A DNA stretch of 64,000 nt, taken from contig AZLU01000098.1 in the NCBI GenBank assembly GCA_002224055.1, positions 62,001 to 126,000 of the forward strand. Direction: 5' to 3'. Of the stretch, positions 1 to 12,506 are shown in pieces; position 1 is the stretch's first letter; each line of letters starts with the position of its first letter. Origin of the DNA: Pezizomycotina sp. ARF18 (taxonomy: Eukaryota > Ascomycota). The translations under genes and the position numbers were made by a program. Below the pieces are notes generated by a model. It had not been told where the DNA came from and searched no databases. It was given only the letters and a program-made list of their open reading frames with translations.

Positions 1-684
1 ATATACTCCTCCGTGTCTCAAAGCGGAGCTCTTCGCCATCGCAACAGGTCTCACAATCGGCGCCTGCTCCGCCATTGCCGGCGGCATCCGCGTGTCCGTC
101 GCTCACGCACAGAACGGCGTAGCGTGTCTTCTAACATGGGCTCATCGCCGAATCATCGCTCTTACTCATCCTCGCGTCTGGTTTATCTCTCCACGCGCTA
201 TTTACAAGATTATTCAAATCCGCCCGCGGCAGCCGCAAGACGCGTCACAAGCGCGCCCCACGGCTTCCGCAGTTTTCGACCGGACGGACTCGCTCGTGGG
301 TTCCAGCAGCGGTAGCGGTCCGACGCAACAGCAGATGGGCGCACACGTCCTGGTCGAAGCACTCGTAACAAGTCCTCCGGCGTCTTCGGCAGCGTCGGTA
401 GGTCGAGTACTGATGTCCGCGTCGGTTCGGGGTCGTTGTACGATTGGTTTACCGGGAATAGGAGCTTCGGGGGGATACATTTACCGGGAAGTAGAGGGGA
501 TGCGAGCACGAATAGCTTTGAGATTAAGCCGGTGGAGAAGTTACGGATCATACGGCAGGATGGGAAGTTGATGGTTGAACGGGTGGATCCGCAGCAGGTT
601 GCTGTTGGAGGGAGGCTTTGGGGGGATGACGTGGAGGCTGCGGGTGCGGGAATGTTAGTCCGAAGTATGAGAGGTTATCGATGA
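1..684 (+). CDS. PTH11-like rhodopsin-domain membrane protein (3' part)
   Basis: The window opens inside this gene. Pieces that fit the last helices and tail of the fungal rhodopsin-domain/PTH11-like receptor family are visible in more than one frame: a helix around bases 32-91 (ELFAIATGLTIGACSAIAGG), a second around bases 141-215 (LIAESSLLLILASGLSLHA followed by LFTRLFKS), and a polar cytoplasmic tail from about base 430 (WFTGNRSFGG, then GSRGDASTNSFEIKPVEK) ending in TGA at 684. Proteins of this family are plasma-membrane proteins, some of them GPCR-like sensors of surface or host cues. The frame changes at least twice between helix, loop and tail, so the assembled sequence does not encode one continuous protein. 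The N-terminal helices lie outside the window, so the CFEM domain found in some members cannot be checked. Confidence 0.5.
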
Positions 685-1333
685 GTTTGGGACGAAGCGG
701 TGATGATACCGTTTCGTATATTGCTCTTTTCTTGTTTTTCGTTAGTTTTTGATTTGTTTGTTTTCTGCATAACATACCAGAGAATTTTATCCATATCATA
801 CATTATTTGTACACATATGTATCAAAAAACTATATCCGCGTGCTATGCAGAGAGCCCAGTAATCGGGCTTCAGTCACTCATTTTATCACATCATTTCTTT
901 TTTCTCTTTATGTGAATAACTCTTTCATATATATGTGTTCTCTCTTCGAATCCAAAGCTCTTTTGTATTGTATATACCTATAGGCATGTAGTGTAGTAGT
1001 AGTAGTAGTAGTAGTAGTGTTTATACTTTGAACTATGTCGATGATTCATTCATGCAAAAAGCAACAGCATGAACGAAGTCACATAATCAGTCAAAGTCAA
1101 ATAACCAAGATGTCATATTCCCAAGTTCATTTCACTCAGACAGAACTTAGACGCAGGGACTGTTTTACTCGATTTGAATCCTCGGGACGATTCCTTTTCC
1201 CAAACGTCCTTGGTTTCTGAGAGCTCGACGGACATCTAATCATCCCATTTTTCATGAAGGTTAGGTTGATCATACCATGAATCCCTGGACGTCAACCCAA
1301 GATACTGGGCCGCGGATATATTTGTATTACCTA
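685..1333. other. Intergenic, AT-rich, with a GTA microsatellite
   Basis: No gene seen. A perfect GTA repeat of about eight units lies at roughly 994-1018, in an AT-rich stretch that probably holds the 3' UTR of the upstream membrane-protein gene. Confidence 0.6.
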
Positions 1334-1699
1334 TCAAAAATACACGATAGGGGTATCCAACTTGGTATCCAGATCCAGCGATTTTGTCCGAACGAGAAAC
1401 ATCCATTGTCCATTCGCGGCATCTTCGCGACGAATATCCAGGATCCGTGGCCAGGATCTGTGAAGAGATTTCAAATGTTCGTCTAATATTCTTAGCTGTG
1501 GCTTGTATTCGCTGACATCGAAGATGGTATAAAAATAGGACCCTGTTAGGGATGGCTTGGTGAGATTGATCGCGAATTGGATTTCCAAGATTGTGGAAGA
1601 TGATGTATAACGTTCTATACTGTGATCCCGGTTTTCGGTACTGGGAAGCTTTTGTACTAGGGCGCCGTTTTGACGGCTCTTTGAGAATGAAGCTTTCAT
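1334..1699 (-). CDS. Hypothetical protein, 121 codons
   Basis: An ATG-started open frame of 121 codons with mixed composition (for example SYFYTIFDVSEYKPQLRILD and GQWMFLVRTKSLDLDTK). I do not recognise a family, and there is no signal peptide or clear membrane segment. It stands alone between AT-rich spacers, 0.5 kb from the aminotransferase-like gene on the same strand. It may be a real small gene, one exon of a larger one, or chance. Confidence 0.22.
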   Translation of the reverse strand: MKASFSKSRQNGALVQKLPSTENRDHSIERYTSSSTILEIQFAINLTKPSLTGSYFYTIFDVSEYKPQLRILDEHLKSLHRSWPRILDIRREDAANGQWMFLVRTKSLDLDTKLDTPIVYF

Positions 1700-2233
1700 G
1701 TTGAAATATCTATTGTTCTACTACCTGGACCTTCATTCAGTAATGAATTACTAGTAGGTGAAAAGAAAACTCGAAAAGTCCAAAATTAGAGTAGGAAAGA
1801 ATGAAGAACACAAGCATGAACTTGAGGAAAAACTATAAGTGCTGAGCAGTATTATTTACATTGAAGTATGAACTTTTTAGAACGATGAGGACGAATATAT
1901 GTAGTTACTAGACGACGGAAAGCGGGTGGTGATACAAGCAAGGAAGGAAGCAATATTTTTTCGAATGTACAAAAGAAAGCCGAAGATGATGCAATGATTA
2001 TAGATAAACCTCAACTTTGAATAAGGCGTAAACAAATGACGAATGGTCCCGTTGTCTTGTTTGTTCGGTAGGTGCTTTATAGTACGAATGGGCAAAAAAA
2101 CCTACCCTACGATATAGCCTCGTTGTCAACACCCGAAGCTTTCCTTGTCCCCTTTTTTTCTCAAAAAATCGCTGCTCCTACAGCCTCCACGCGGCAGCAG
2201 CAGCTTCTCCGAACCCAGATGGATAGTGCGGTT

Positions 2234-3813
2234 TTATACGTCCCCTCGCGCGAACGCGATGAACCGGTCCACATCACTAACCGTCGACGCGATACCGAAT
2301 GACACCCGTATCGCGCCGCCGGACGGCATACCCAGCAACTTTAACACTTCGTCAATCTCCAACGCCTCCTCGACCGCAGCGTCGACACTAACGACGCCGC
2401 ATCCAAGCCGAAACGCGTCCTCCGCCGCTCCCGGGTTACAGAAGCAGCCGGTACGCAGCGATATATGCCCCGCCGCAGATTCGAGCGCGACGAGTCTCTC
2501 GTCGACGATATTTCCGGACGCGTCGAGGAAGTTGAAGCTTATCGTACCGCCGCGGGATGTAGCGTTCGCGAGGGCCGTAGATTTGTATTAGTGGTTGCCC
2601 GGTGCTGTTTTTAATCCTGTAGACGGTCGAGGCAGTTTATGCTGTTAAGCAGCGGACGCGCGTTTGTATTAGTGGAGACCGATGCCGGATATCCAGTCTA
2701 ATCCGACCCGACGTCGGAAACGGAGTGGAGTTCGGCGTGCGTCTTCGAACGCGGCTTCGTCCTTCGCCATGGCGTGCCATATCGCGCCCGTTGTGACGGT
2801 ATGAACTGTACCCCCGGGAGAACCACGGCCGGTTTAGTCGGCGCATGGCGTCGCGGCGGGCGATCAGGCATCCGACGCCAGTAGGGTACCCGAAGAGCTT
2901 GTACCAGCTGACGATGACGAACTCGGGGTTTTACGAGGGAGAGGTCGAGCTCGTTTGTGGGGAGGTAGGCGGCTGCGTCGAGGAGGACGTCGTAGCCTCT
3001 TTGTTGCGCTAGCTTCACCCACTCTAATGGGTGCTTGACGCCGCTGAAGTTGCTCTGAGCGGGGTAGGCGAATAATCCGCTCTTTTCATCCGTCCAGTTC
3101 GCTACAATGGGAAAACAAGCCGATAGTATACCGCCGTGGCGCTCCCGTCCTCGCTCCTTTAGGGCCATTTAGAAGCGTACCGTTATCGACACGTAGTTCG
3201 GGTGCCGTGGTAGGTACGTACACCGTCTCAGTACCTCCTTTTGCTGCAAACTCCCGCACGCCGTTGACAGAATTATGGTTATCCGCCGTGAGAACGTACC
3301 TCATCCCCTTCGCGAACGGGTAGCTCTCCGCCACGAGTTTCGCAGCTCCGGACGCATTAGCAGTGAATACAGCAGCGTACTCCTTCGGATCGGCGTTGAA
3401 GTGCGCAGCACCCTTCGCCTTGTCCTCTCGACGAGCTCCGTCGACGCCTCGCTGGTGGGGTTGGCGGAGTGCGGGTTGCCGAAGGCGCCTTTATCCAGCC
3501 GGTTGTGGTGGGAGCGGTACTGCGAGCGGGAAGCGAGGCCGGAACCGGTGTAGTCGAGGTACACGTGCTGTCCTTCGTCGAGGTAGCCGTACTCCGGTCC
3601 GCGGAGGTGTCGAGGAGGGAGGTGGTGGCGTTATTCGGGGTACTTGTCGAGGATGTTGAGGTTTGGGCCAAGAAGGACTCTGCCGAGGACGAGCTGATGG
3701 AGGAGCTGATGGTGGAGCTGATGTCGGTTACGGTGGTTTGATGGTCTTGTGGTCTTCTCGTCCGAGACCTTATGGTCGTCTCGGGGCTTCTCTTCGTTGG
3801 CCGCCATAGCCAT
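2234..3813 (-). CDS. Class V aminotransferase / Moco-sulfurase-like protein
   Basis: PLP-dependent fold-type I protein resembling the N-terminal cysteine-desulfurase half of molybdenum-cofactor sulfurase. In order on the minus strand: NILDKYPE, EYGYLDEGQHVYLDYTGSGL, GAFGNPHSANPTSEASTELV, FAKGMRYVLTADNHNSVNGV, DVLLDAAAYLPTNELDL, then SWYKLFGYPTGVGCLIARRD, whose Lys (codon 2898-2900) is the expected Schiff-base residue, and the C-terminal SLRTGCFCNPGAAEDAFRLG, which carries the conserved FCNPG cysteine. The end at TTA 2234-2236 (ARGDV, stop) follows directly, so there is no C-terminal MOSC domain. The span (~525 codons) suits a stand-alone family member. The start at 3813 (MAMAANEEK) is the best ATG. 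The frame changes at least six times, yet each piece keeps strong family similarity. Whether it sulfurates Moco or acts as a specialised aminotransferase cannot be told. Confidence 0.72.
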
Positions 3814-6800
3814 GATGAGGGAGGTAGGTGGGTAGTACGCGGGCAGGTAGAGAGACAAAGAGGTCAGAGCTTCGACGATGACACGACTGCTTCGTCGTAT
3901 TACGCAATAGCTTGAAAGGAAAAGGGGGGTGATAATGACGATGATGATGAATGGAAGAGGAGTGAGATGTCGTGATGATGTGATGATGGCCTTTGGATGA
4001 CACCAGGCGGGAAAGGCTGAAGCAGTAATAGTTATTTTTGCAGTAGTACAAATTAAATATTCTATTATTATTACTTATAGGGAACCGTTGCCATATTAAA
4101 ATTAAATAAAAATAAATTCAAAAAATATAAGGACTTAAATATGTGTATATATAATAGCACTAACTGCTACTCGATACTACTAGTAGATGGCTAAGTACTT
4201 TCAATTGACAAATTACTGATATCAAGTATGCTTACACAGGCCGATACCATCAGTCAAGATACAAGCCTGAGGCTCCTGTAGCCATTTTTTTTTTACTAGG
4301 TTCTCTGTCGCGGTGGCTGCTATTTTCAAGTATATCTGTCATACATCCATCTACGAAGTTATTTTGTACGTTCGCTGTATCGCTTCCAGCCATGCTTTTG
4401 GGATACCGACAGCATGGGTGCTTAAGCTTGAGCTTACTGTGGTCCCTTTTTTTTGCGATCTTGTCAGGGATAATGCGCAAATGGTTATATACTGCCACCG
4501 CTTTGATACTCACTCACTCCCGACCGAGAAAGTGTAAGAAAAGAAAGATCGATTTGATATTGCGACGGCGAGCGCGAGCGGTATTTTTATCGATATATTA
4601 CGACTAAATAGTTCCTTTATATTGCGGAATGAGTCCAGAATCTTTTCGCGGTCCGTAGCGGCGGGGGCTGGTGGAGAAACCATTACAAGGTTGGACGCTG
4701 TTTGGCACGCGGCCCAATCGGAGGGTTTAATATATGGGTGTTGTAGGCATGTCTGTCTGGGGTATAGTTGCCGGGAACAAGTAGTACAGGATAGGCTAAA
4801 AGTAACTACAGAGTATTACTGGTGGTTCTACGGTCCATGGAAGAGCGGGATGATACGCATCTATGTAACAGCTTAAGCTTGGGAGAGGGCAGTATGCTGG
4901 CTGCGGCAGTAGATATATTAGTGCGCTACTTTCTTTTGTTAGAGCAATCTACCTACGTCGGTTAAAAGCCCCTTTGTTTAGGCTCGTGATGCTACTTGAC
5001 TACTATTATAGATGAAGGAAGCAACCCCATTGTTAAACTATACATACATTAACCAGAATGCCTTTCACCGACATCTTTGAGTCTGGCAAAAGGAATCTTC
5101 TATACTCAGTTGCAGTTATTTTGCTAGTCGTTGGTGATAGTAATCTATAGTGGAGCTAGGCTACCGGTCAATCCGCAGACTCGCCGCTAAATCTGAGATG
5201 AGATCATACTCATTGTTTACAACGTCGCGTGTACAAAAATATTATGAGAAATTTGAAAAGACTTCTGGTCATAGCTTCACTCCGCCAAGCGAGCTAGAAG
5301 GCAGTACATCACACCGTAGGTTGTGACTATGTTCTCCGTGAGATCTGGAAAAGTGCTAGGATACTCGTCTAATGAACCCTTGCTTCTTCTGTACCTTTGA
5401 AGAAGCTCTGGAGAAATAACTTGAGTACAATGAAAGCTATCAACGTGGCGACAAACAATGAGATCTAGTTAACGGATATTCGAGTGCAAGGCACTCAGCC
5501 TAATCTACACTTGTTTTGTCGTTGCTTATTCAATAGCTCGAATGCTCAATATAATTTTTTGAGCCACTAAACATGACTTCGCGATGTTCTTGTGAAATGG
5601 ATTCACCCGAACTCATAGGATCGAGCCTTCCATTTCCTTTAGGCTTTGTTCTTCCTCTCGGATGTAAAGAAAACCTCAGATACGGGTTTATACGCGGAGA
5701 ACAAGGGGGTCGTTTGGTTTACGATCGGCGCGTCCGGGAGCTGCGCTGTTTACAAGATTTACCTCGTCAGATGTTGCTAATATATAACTCTACGACTTCA
5801 TAAATCTCTGCAGTTCCTTAATTACATTGACGAAGTTTACCTTTACTCATTCCATCGCGGCCGCTTTTATGGGTTGTTCGTATCGCTCTCTTTGTCTCTA
5901 TTTCAGAGAAAGTAGGAGCTCGTGAGAACTAATATAAACCCGTAATAAACAAACAAGATTGCCACATAAAAGGGAATTCCAATGTGTATATTAACAATAC
6001 TAATATCGTAGATACGCTGCGTCACGGTGACCCCTCGGAAACAAATAATTGAGAAGTAATCGCCGTTGTTTCTGCGATCGTTGACCGCTTTGGGTATGTA
6101 GAGCCCGAGCTGACTTTATAACCCTGTACCGCTCACTCATTGACCCTAGTAGTATTAATATGACCCTCAGTGGATCTCATATTCTTTGGCGCCAATTCTT
6201 TTGTGGCTTGTAATCTTCGAAGATGTGAGTGAGAAAGAATCTGAAGATCAAAAGGTGGCTGCCTTGAAGTTTCAAGAGCAAAACGAAAAGAAAGGACGAA
6301 AGAAAAAAACAAGGAGTGACAATATAAAGCTTTGTTATGAATACAGCCAACAAGCAACCGAAGGTCCCGCTCATACCGCACTGCAGCAAAACCGACGACG
6401 AAAGCGGCGTGAGGAGGTGAATAGTAGCATAACCCGAGTCTCTGGTAAAGGAGGAGATCCGGAGAACGTGTGTGCGCGTGTGCGCACGCGAGAATTTTAA
6501 AGTATGAACTGCGATTGTTCCGCATGGTAGCCCCGCCGTGATCTTCTTTTGGATGTTGAGCGTTGGTCGGTCTTGTATTTCAAGATACACTGAAGAGTAG
6601 ATGCAGAAGTCGGTGTTCTTTTATTTGTGTCTCCTTGCAGACCGCTTTGTTTCTGCCGGACACATTGATAGGGGTTATTCATTGACATGGATGATTCGCA
6701 GGCGAGCGGTCCAATGCGACCATCGGCGAGAAGGTTCCCGAGGCGATATGCAATAACGGTCCTAGGCGCTCGATGTTGTGGAAAAGAGAGCCCCGATGTT

Positions 6801-8473
6801 CGCTTGAATGCGTAAAACGTATCATTAATTGTTGGACATATCATCACGCGTATGCATCTTCGAGCACATTTTGCATGCTTGATCGTGAAGCTTGAAGGAC
6901 GCTTAAGGGACACATACTGGGTACTATCGAATATACAAAGTATTAGAGTGATTCTTGTACTTCAAGACACAGGCTCGTTGCGGGAGCTAGCCAGCGGAAG
7001 CTAGAATATGCCTTGAAACAATCTGGAATTTACAGGCTGTTGTTCACGGAGACGGCTATTTTTGAGACAAATACCAAAAAAAGGGGAATTGTTTAATAAT
7101 CCCATCGACTGACCACTCGATATACTGAATATATGCTTTTGGATTTAATTCCTGTTATATGTTACTTTTGGGCGAATTGATGCTGTTACGAGACTAGTCA
7201 GCGCCTTATCCAAACCGTTGTAACATCACGATGATGAACAACTGTCGGTGGATCCGGTGGCTGGCGATGTCAATGCCGTTTCAGATTAGCTAAACTCCCC
7301 GTTTGCGTATCAATATAGACTACTATGGCGAGTTGACATCGGAATACTTCGTAACTGAGCGGCTAATACGAATCAACCATAACCTGGATAATAACTCTCC
7401 CCGGATTCTCGTCGTATGAGGAATTGTATTCTTTTCTTGTCAGGTGTAAAAGGAAAAGAAAAATCGGACGCTGGTTCGCCTAGCGACTTGTCCGTATGGA
7501 GACAAAACGGTCTGGAGGCAGCTAACTTTTCCAGCCTCGGTGGGATGTATAAGGTAGTTGCCGGAATAAGTAGGCGGGAGTTTCTGTCAAGAGAAGTTTC
7601 CCCTTTCTCTCACGATTGTAACTCGGGATTGTGCCATGGAGAATCCGAGTCTTCGCGAGACGTAATCGTTGAAATCCGGGGATGAAAATACGAACTGCTG
7701 ATGTTCGACAGTTATTGAGCTACTGGATGGCTGAGTTGAGTGTTTCAGGAATGTAGTAGTCAATTTCCATAGAACCTCTCAATTAGGCTCTAAGGAATCC
7801 ATGATGTCGCGAATGAGGAGAGGGAAATGGCTTTCTGGCTTTTTAGCCAATAGATAGCGATAGCAGTGTCAGCGCCTGCCAAGACTGGTCAAAGGTAGTG
7901 AACCCCATGGCGTCACCCATGATTGGTCGGCAGGGGCATGTGGTCCGATAATGAGATCGATCTGCAATAATAAATCTTGAATAGAAAAGCTTGAGTTCCT
8001 GGCCCTGAACGAGAACGAGGGATTGCTCTTTCTATCCTTCTATTCTTCTTTTTCCAGGTATTCGGGAAAAGCTTTTACCTGGTTAAGAAGCTCTTAGGAA
8101 GATATGGCAGAGTGAGACGAGGGTATAACGAGCATTCAAGAGGCTGTGTATGTCTGTAAAAGGCTTCTTTTCCTTTCACCGTTACATTTGCAGCTGGAAA
8201 CTTGACCGTGGACCTTGTGAATTTCCTGAGGAAAGCGATACTATCGTCTGGTTTCTTGACGTATTGTCCAAGATAGAAGCGGAATTAAACGGGAGATGTA
8301 GGAAATATCATCGAGAGCAAGATTGTGGCGGGGTACGCCGGCCAATACAAGCTTTTGCCCTGGCGATCTCCTCCCCGGCTTGACAGACCACTAGGATCTC
8401 GTGCTTCAAGAAGGTCATTTCCCGCGCCCGTCTTTTGTTTCTAATGAAATCATGGCTAACACGTACTTTGCTG
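3814..8473. other. 4.7 kb AT-rich intergenic region
   Basis: I see no recognisable gene. Open frames here are under 140 codons, often overlap on both strands (6133-6590 and 6497-6913), and lack conserved motifs. A TTC/ATG-type simple-sequence stretch lies near 3930-3990 and runs of A/T are frequent. The length and composition fit a decayed-repeat island. Confidence 0.5.
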
Positions 8474-8480
8474 TATATAA
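8474..8480 (+). promoter_or_regulatory. TATA-like element of the aspartic protease gene
   Basis: TATATAA about 160 bases upstream of the ATG at 8635. The leader that follows is pyrimidine-rich (CTCTCTC, TTTTCTTTTTCTTTC), as is common in highly expressed fungal genes. Confidence 0.4.
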
Positions 8481-8634
8481 CCTCGACTCTCGTCCTTCAT
8501 TCCTGTCTATTTTCTCGGCCTCATCATACCAAGCTTCCAGTCTCTCTACTCCATAGATCAATCTCTCTCGATTCTCCATTATTTTCTTTTTCTTTCATTT
8601 TTAGTGTCGCTCGAAGAAATATTACAACAGGAAG

Positions 8635-9995
8635 ATGCTCCCCAGTCATTCCTCCTCTTTACGCCGCCAGTCTGGCACTGGCCGCGCCTGCCGCCGATTC
8701 GCGCCAGAAGAACGGGTAACTGCTTCTGTGCCCGCCACCTGAACCCAAACTACAAACCCACGCTGGGCGCGCTTTACATAAAGTCCTTCGCAATTCAAAC
8801 TTGACCGGCACGTGCCACCCCACATCCGCGCGAAGTACGGCGCGCATGCAAGCTACAGCTACCTCGATGAAGCTCTCAGCAACATCGATAAGTGGGCTCA
8901 TGAAAACGCCGATCGGATATTGACGGAAGGCCTTCTACAGATATTGATGATGTCCCGCCTGCCGGCGGCGACGCTGCAGGACACAGACTGGTACCATTGG
9001 TGCCAATCCCAACAATAGCGTCGATGATGAGTACCTGTCGAGGTCATCATCGGTGGGCAGAATTCAACCTACAGTTTGACACGGGCTCCAGTGACCTGTG
9101 GGTATATCCGTCCTGCTACCGAGCAACCAGAGCAGGGGTCATACCGATCTGTTTGACCCATCTAAATCTAAAACGTGGAAGAAGATGGACGGATATAATT
9201 GGACAATCGAATACGCTGATGGCTCGTACGCATCGGGAGAAACCGTCGGGACCGACATAGTTAACGTCGGCGGCGCTGTATTCGAGCAGCAGGTCGTCGA
9301 ATTAGCCACGGACGTCTCGATAGAGTTCACGAACGATACTAGTTCCGACGGCCTCCTCGGCCTCGCGCTGGACAGCATCAACACCGTCCTTCCCACGCCC
9401 GCTAAGACGTTCCTGTCTAACATCGCACCGAGCTTAAAGATGGCCTCGTAGCGGCGGACTTGAAGCACGACCAGAACGGCACCTTCGACTTTGGTTATTT
9501 GGATAGCAGCAAGTATACCGGCGAGATCAAATATGTGGACATCATCACTGCGAACGGCTTCTGGAGTTCCATCGGTCGAGTATAGCTTTGGCGACCAGAC
9601 GTTTACCGGTTTGAGTAACTGCACTGCTATTGCGGATACTGGTACTACGCTGCTACTCATGACCGAGTCTGCAGTTACGAACTACTACAAGTCTGTTACC
9701 GGCGCGGTGTTTGATAACGATCCCGTGTCGGAGGGTATATTTACCCGTGCAATACGACTCTTCCTGACGTTACACTGTCGATCGGGAAGGAGCATAAGGC
9801 TACGATTCCGGGGAAGCTTTTGACGTATATGGACGAACTCGACGGGAAACGGGGATGTGCTCTGGCGCGCTCCAGGGTGTCGGTGGGGAGGACCAGATGA
9901 TTTTCGGCGATTTCTTCATGAAGAGCTATTTCTCAATCTTTGACTACGATAATAAGAGGTTTGGGTTCGCGTCTAAGCCTACGGCAACGTCGTGA
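8635..9995 (+). CDS. Secreted pepsin-type aspartic endopeptidase (A1)
   Basis: Acid endopeptidase of the aspergillopepsin/penicillopepsin/endothiapepsin group. Both catalytic motifs are present: FDTGSSDLWVY (first Asp, bases 9078-9092 for DTGSS) and IADTGTTLLL (second Asp, 9635-9649). Between them are the flap region IEYADGSYASGETVGTDIV and SSDGLLGLALDSIN. Near the end are LPDVTLSIGKEHKATIPG and MIFGDFFMKSYFSIFDY, closing with RFGFASKPTATS and TGA at 9995. The start at 8635 gives a hydrophobic leader (PPLYAASLALAAPAA) and a propeptide rich in Ala/Tyr (KYGAHASYSYLDEA). The total length (~450 codons) fits a preproenzyme. The frame changes several times (signal/propeptide, before the first Asp motif, near 9450, near 9770). 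It is probably extracellular; nothing nearby indicates a cluster. Confidence 0.82.
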
Positions 9996-10623
9996 GCCAT
10001 TGTTCGCGGTTAGAGATGTCTATACCATTGACCCCTTTTCCTTTTTCAAATCTACTTCTTCGTACTCTGATACCCGTATGACTTCTATTAACAGTCGCAT
10101 CGCGTTCCTACTTTTCTTCATTCCTCCCGATTTCTGATTTGGTATAAGCGATTTTCGAGAATAATAGCATACTAGTAAAATTATAAGAAACCTATATAGA
10201 TATAGCATAGACAAAAACACAATAGCAATAGACCAACATAGATTATTACCCTTCATCATGATGACCCTTTATGTTGAAAGACTGATATCGGACTAATCAA
10301 GCTAAGATTCTCTCTGCCGGTATTGAAATTAAGTAAAATAGGTCAAATTTCTAGAATCAAGTGCTAACTGAAGGATTTTGTACGCACGCAAGCTAATTTT
10401 TGATTGAGCTAGAAAAGCGTCTAGGATCTTCTGGAATTATTTAGACTGAATATACATAGGCATTCTCAAGGTCATTCTCAGGCCCGGTCAGCCGGTGTTT
10501 TTATCCTCAACATTAGAACTTGCCGACGTCCTCTTTTAAGCCAGGACGACGATAAGGCTTCCTGATCTACTGGCTATTGCGAATCGGAGCTAGGGTTTTG
10601 CGAACTGCTATTGGGTGGCCAGC
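9996..10623. other. Intergenic between convergent genes
   Basis: AT-rich spacer between the convergent ends of the protease (+) and BTB gene (-). No gene or repeat seen. Confidence 0.5.
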
Positions 10624-11729
10624 TCAAGGGTATAAAGATGGTATCCGGATTCGGCGCCCTCGGCGGCGCGTTCGTTTTACCCTGATCTTCCTAGCCTTCC
10701 TTGTCGCCGGTGTTTCGCCAGCATTCGTAGCCGTACTCGAGCTGGTAGTATTTTGATCCGAAGAGCTAGTAGCTGCCGCCGCTTGTACAACCGTCTTGAA
10801 TATAGTCGTACCGCGCGGCGTAACCGGTCGAGCGGGCATGGTGCCCCTCTGCTTCGCAAATCCCCAGAAATCGTCGTGAGGTACATGCCATCCTCTGTCG
10901 TTGGATTCCTCCTACCACCTGGAAAGCCCCTGACCGTTCCGCCGGGGACGTGACGGGTGTCTGCTGCAATACGTGGTTCATCAGGTCCACGGCGAAGCTT
11001 CCGCCTTCGGTCTGTAATTCGCTGAATTCTCGGAATAAGACTAAAACGCGTATGTTTCTCGCACAGAAGCGGGATAATCTGGAGCGTAACCGCTCTTCCG
11101 GCTCGTCAAGCGTGTGCTGATATGCGTACCGCACCAGGTCAACTACCTGCCGCACCGTCGAAGCCGCACCGTCCACTGTGATACAGTTCAGGGCTACGTC
11201 TATGGAAAGGTACGCTTCCTCCTTGAGTTGTATAACGTCATACGCGTCCGCGAACACGTAAAGCTTCGCGTGCTGCAGCAACTCGTCTCCGTCGATCTCC
11301 CCGGTTGCATCAGATCTACCGTCTGTTGTTATAGTTATAGAAGGTCTCTTTGACGGCCCGGGATCTCCAGACTCGTTGAGCGTTTTCTTGGATTAGTATA
11401 TTATCTACCGCATCTTCGTATTTCTCTTCCTCCTTGCGCGAGCTGGGACCGTCGAAGACATTCTGGCCGACGCAGTATCTTCCTGTAACGGCGTAGGCTG
11501 CGACGTGGACGAAGGTTTGCGGGTCTAGTTCTCGGAATACTACGCGGCTTTCGAGGGACTCCCGCATGCCACCGGAGAGGAGAGCATTGAGTGTAGATGA
11601 GAGGCGCGAAATAAAGTGTTTGTTGATGTAGTAGGATTTTTCTTCCTCCGCGGGACCAACGACAAACTCGATGATTTCAGGGGAGATAAATCTATTCGGA
11701 CAACATAATGTTTCAGCTCTAGTGTTCAA
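10624..11729 (-). CDS. BTB/POZ-domain protein with basic C-terminal tail
   Basis: BTB domain at the N terminus: RFISPEIIEFVVGP, YYINKHFISRLSSTLNALLS, GGMRESLESRVVFRELDPQT, then a Pro/Ser/Thr linker, ELLQHAKLYVFADAYDVIQL, and a helical C-terminal part (VDLVRYAYQHTLDEPEERLR, ELQTEGGSFAVDLMNHVLQQ). It is clearly paralogous to the gene at 47.1-48.0 kb (shared GGMRES-E-RVVFRELDPQTF). After a frame change the tail reads DDFWGFAKQRG, a Thr/Ala/Ser-rich stretch and a very basic end (KARKIRVKRTRRRGRRIRIP), which looks like a nuclear-localisation signal. BTB proteins of this type are thought to dimerise and may act as CUL3 adaptors. The 5' end is uncertain: the open frame to 11729 begins at a TTG, and an ATG lies at 11706 in another frame. 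At least two frame changes (near 11375 and 10850). Confidence 0.68.
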
Positions 11730-12506
11730 AGGTCAGGTGTCATCGAGCTAGTTAGTATTTATACCCTACTTTTCGAAGTCCATAATTAGAGATGCTAGGG
11801 GACTTTGACGCGACACTAGTGGATGTGGTGTTTTCTACGGTATGGATTCGAACGTAATTGTCGCGTCTGGTGGCGTAACCCCCTCCACCGATTAACTCCA
11901 GGCTTCCACTAATGCAGAATCGCGCCTAATGTTTTCCGTGATTGCTTTTGACTTAGTAATGGTCGTTGAACCGATTGAATTCCGATCAGTTTGAATGCAG
12001 ATCGACAGCAATGTGGATGCTGATCATGTCATACTCCCTGCAGCGACTTCGATCAGACTGCAGATTTTGATCAGGGTAACTCTGCCGGCTAGTTGGCGGC
12101 GCATGCATGAAGGAATATGAGCCTCATCGTGCCAAATTACTCAGCAAACTCCACTAGGGTCTAGGCAGCCCTTCGGGATAGGAACCCGCACAGGATTTAC
12201 GCCGTTTTTTGACGTCAGCCTTGGAGAACAGCGAGGAACTGATATATATAGAGCCTTTGCCTGTACGCTTTCCATTCTAGAGATTCCTCGTTGAAGCTTC
12301 GGGAAGCGGATTCAGTGAATGGTAAATAAATATTAACGCAAAGAGTACGTAAGTATCTAACGGTAATAGAAGAGCCATTCGTGGCTACTGGTAGCGATGG
12401 TATCGAGCTGGATAGCAGAGGTCCGAGTCGAGGTCCGGCACCACTCAACGCTGCGAAAAATCTCACACCATTGAACTAACTTGGAACCAGCGAATCCGAT
12501 GTCCTG
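11730..12506. other. Intergenic, divergent promoter region
   Basis: Spacer between the BTB gene (-) and the transporter (+). An ATATATAGAG TATA-like motif lies near 12244. An ATG near 12393 could supply upstream coding for the transporter, but the frame closes after about 25 codons. Confidence 0.4.

Noticed and set aside
6133-6913. Open frames of 130-138 codons on the minus strand
   Set aside because: They overlap each other and a plus-strand frame, have no motif, leader or splice sites, and look like chance openings.
9139-9660. 173-codon minus-strand frame
   Set aside because: Antisense to the aspartic protease, whose catalytic motifs are on the plus strand.
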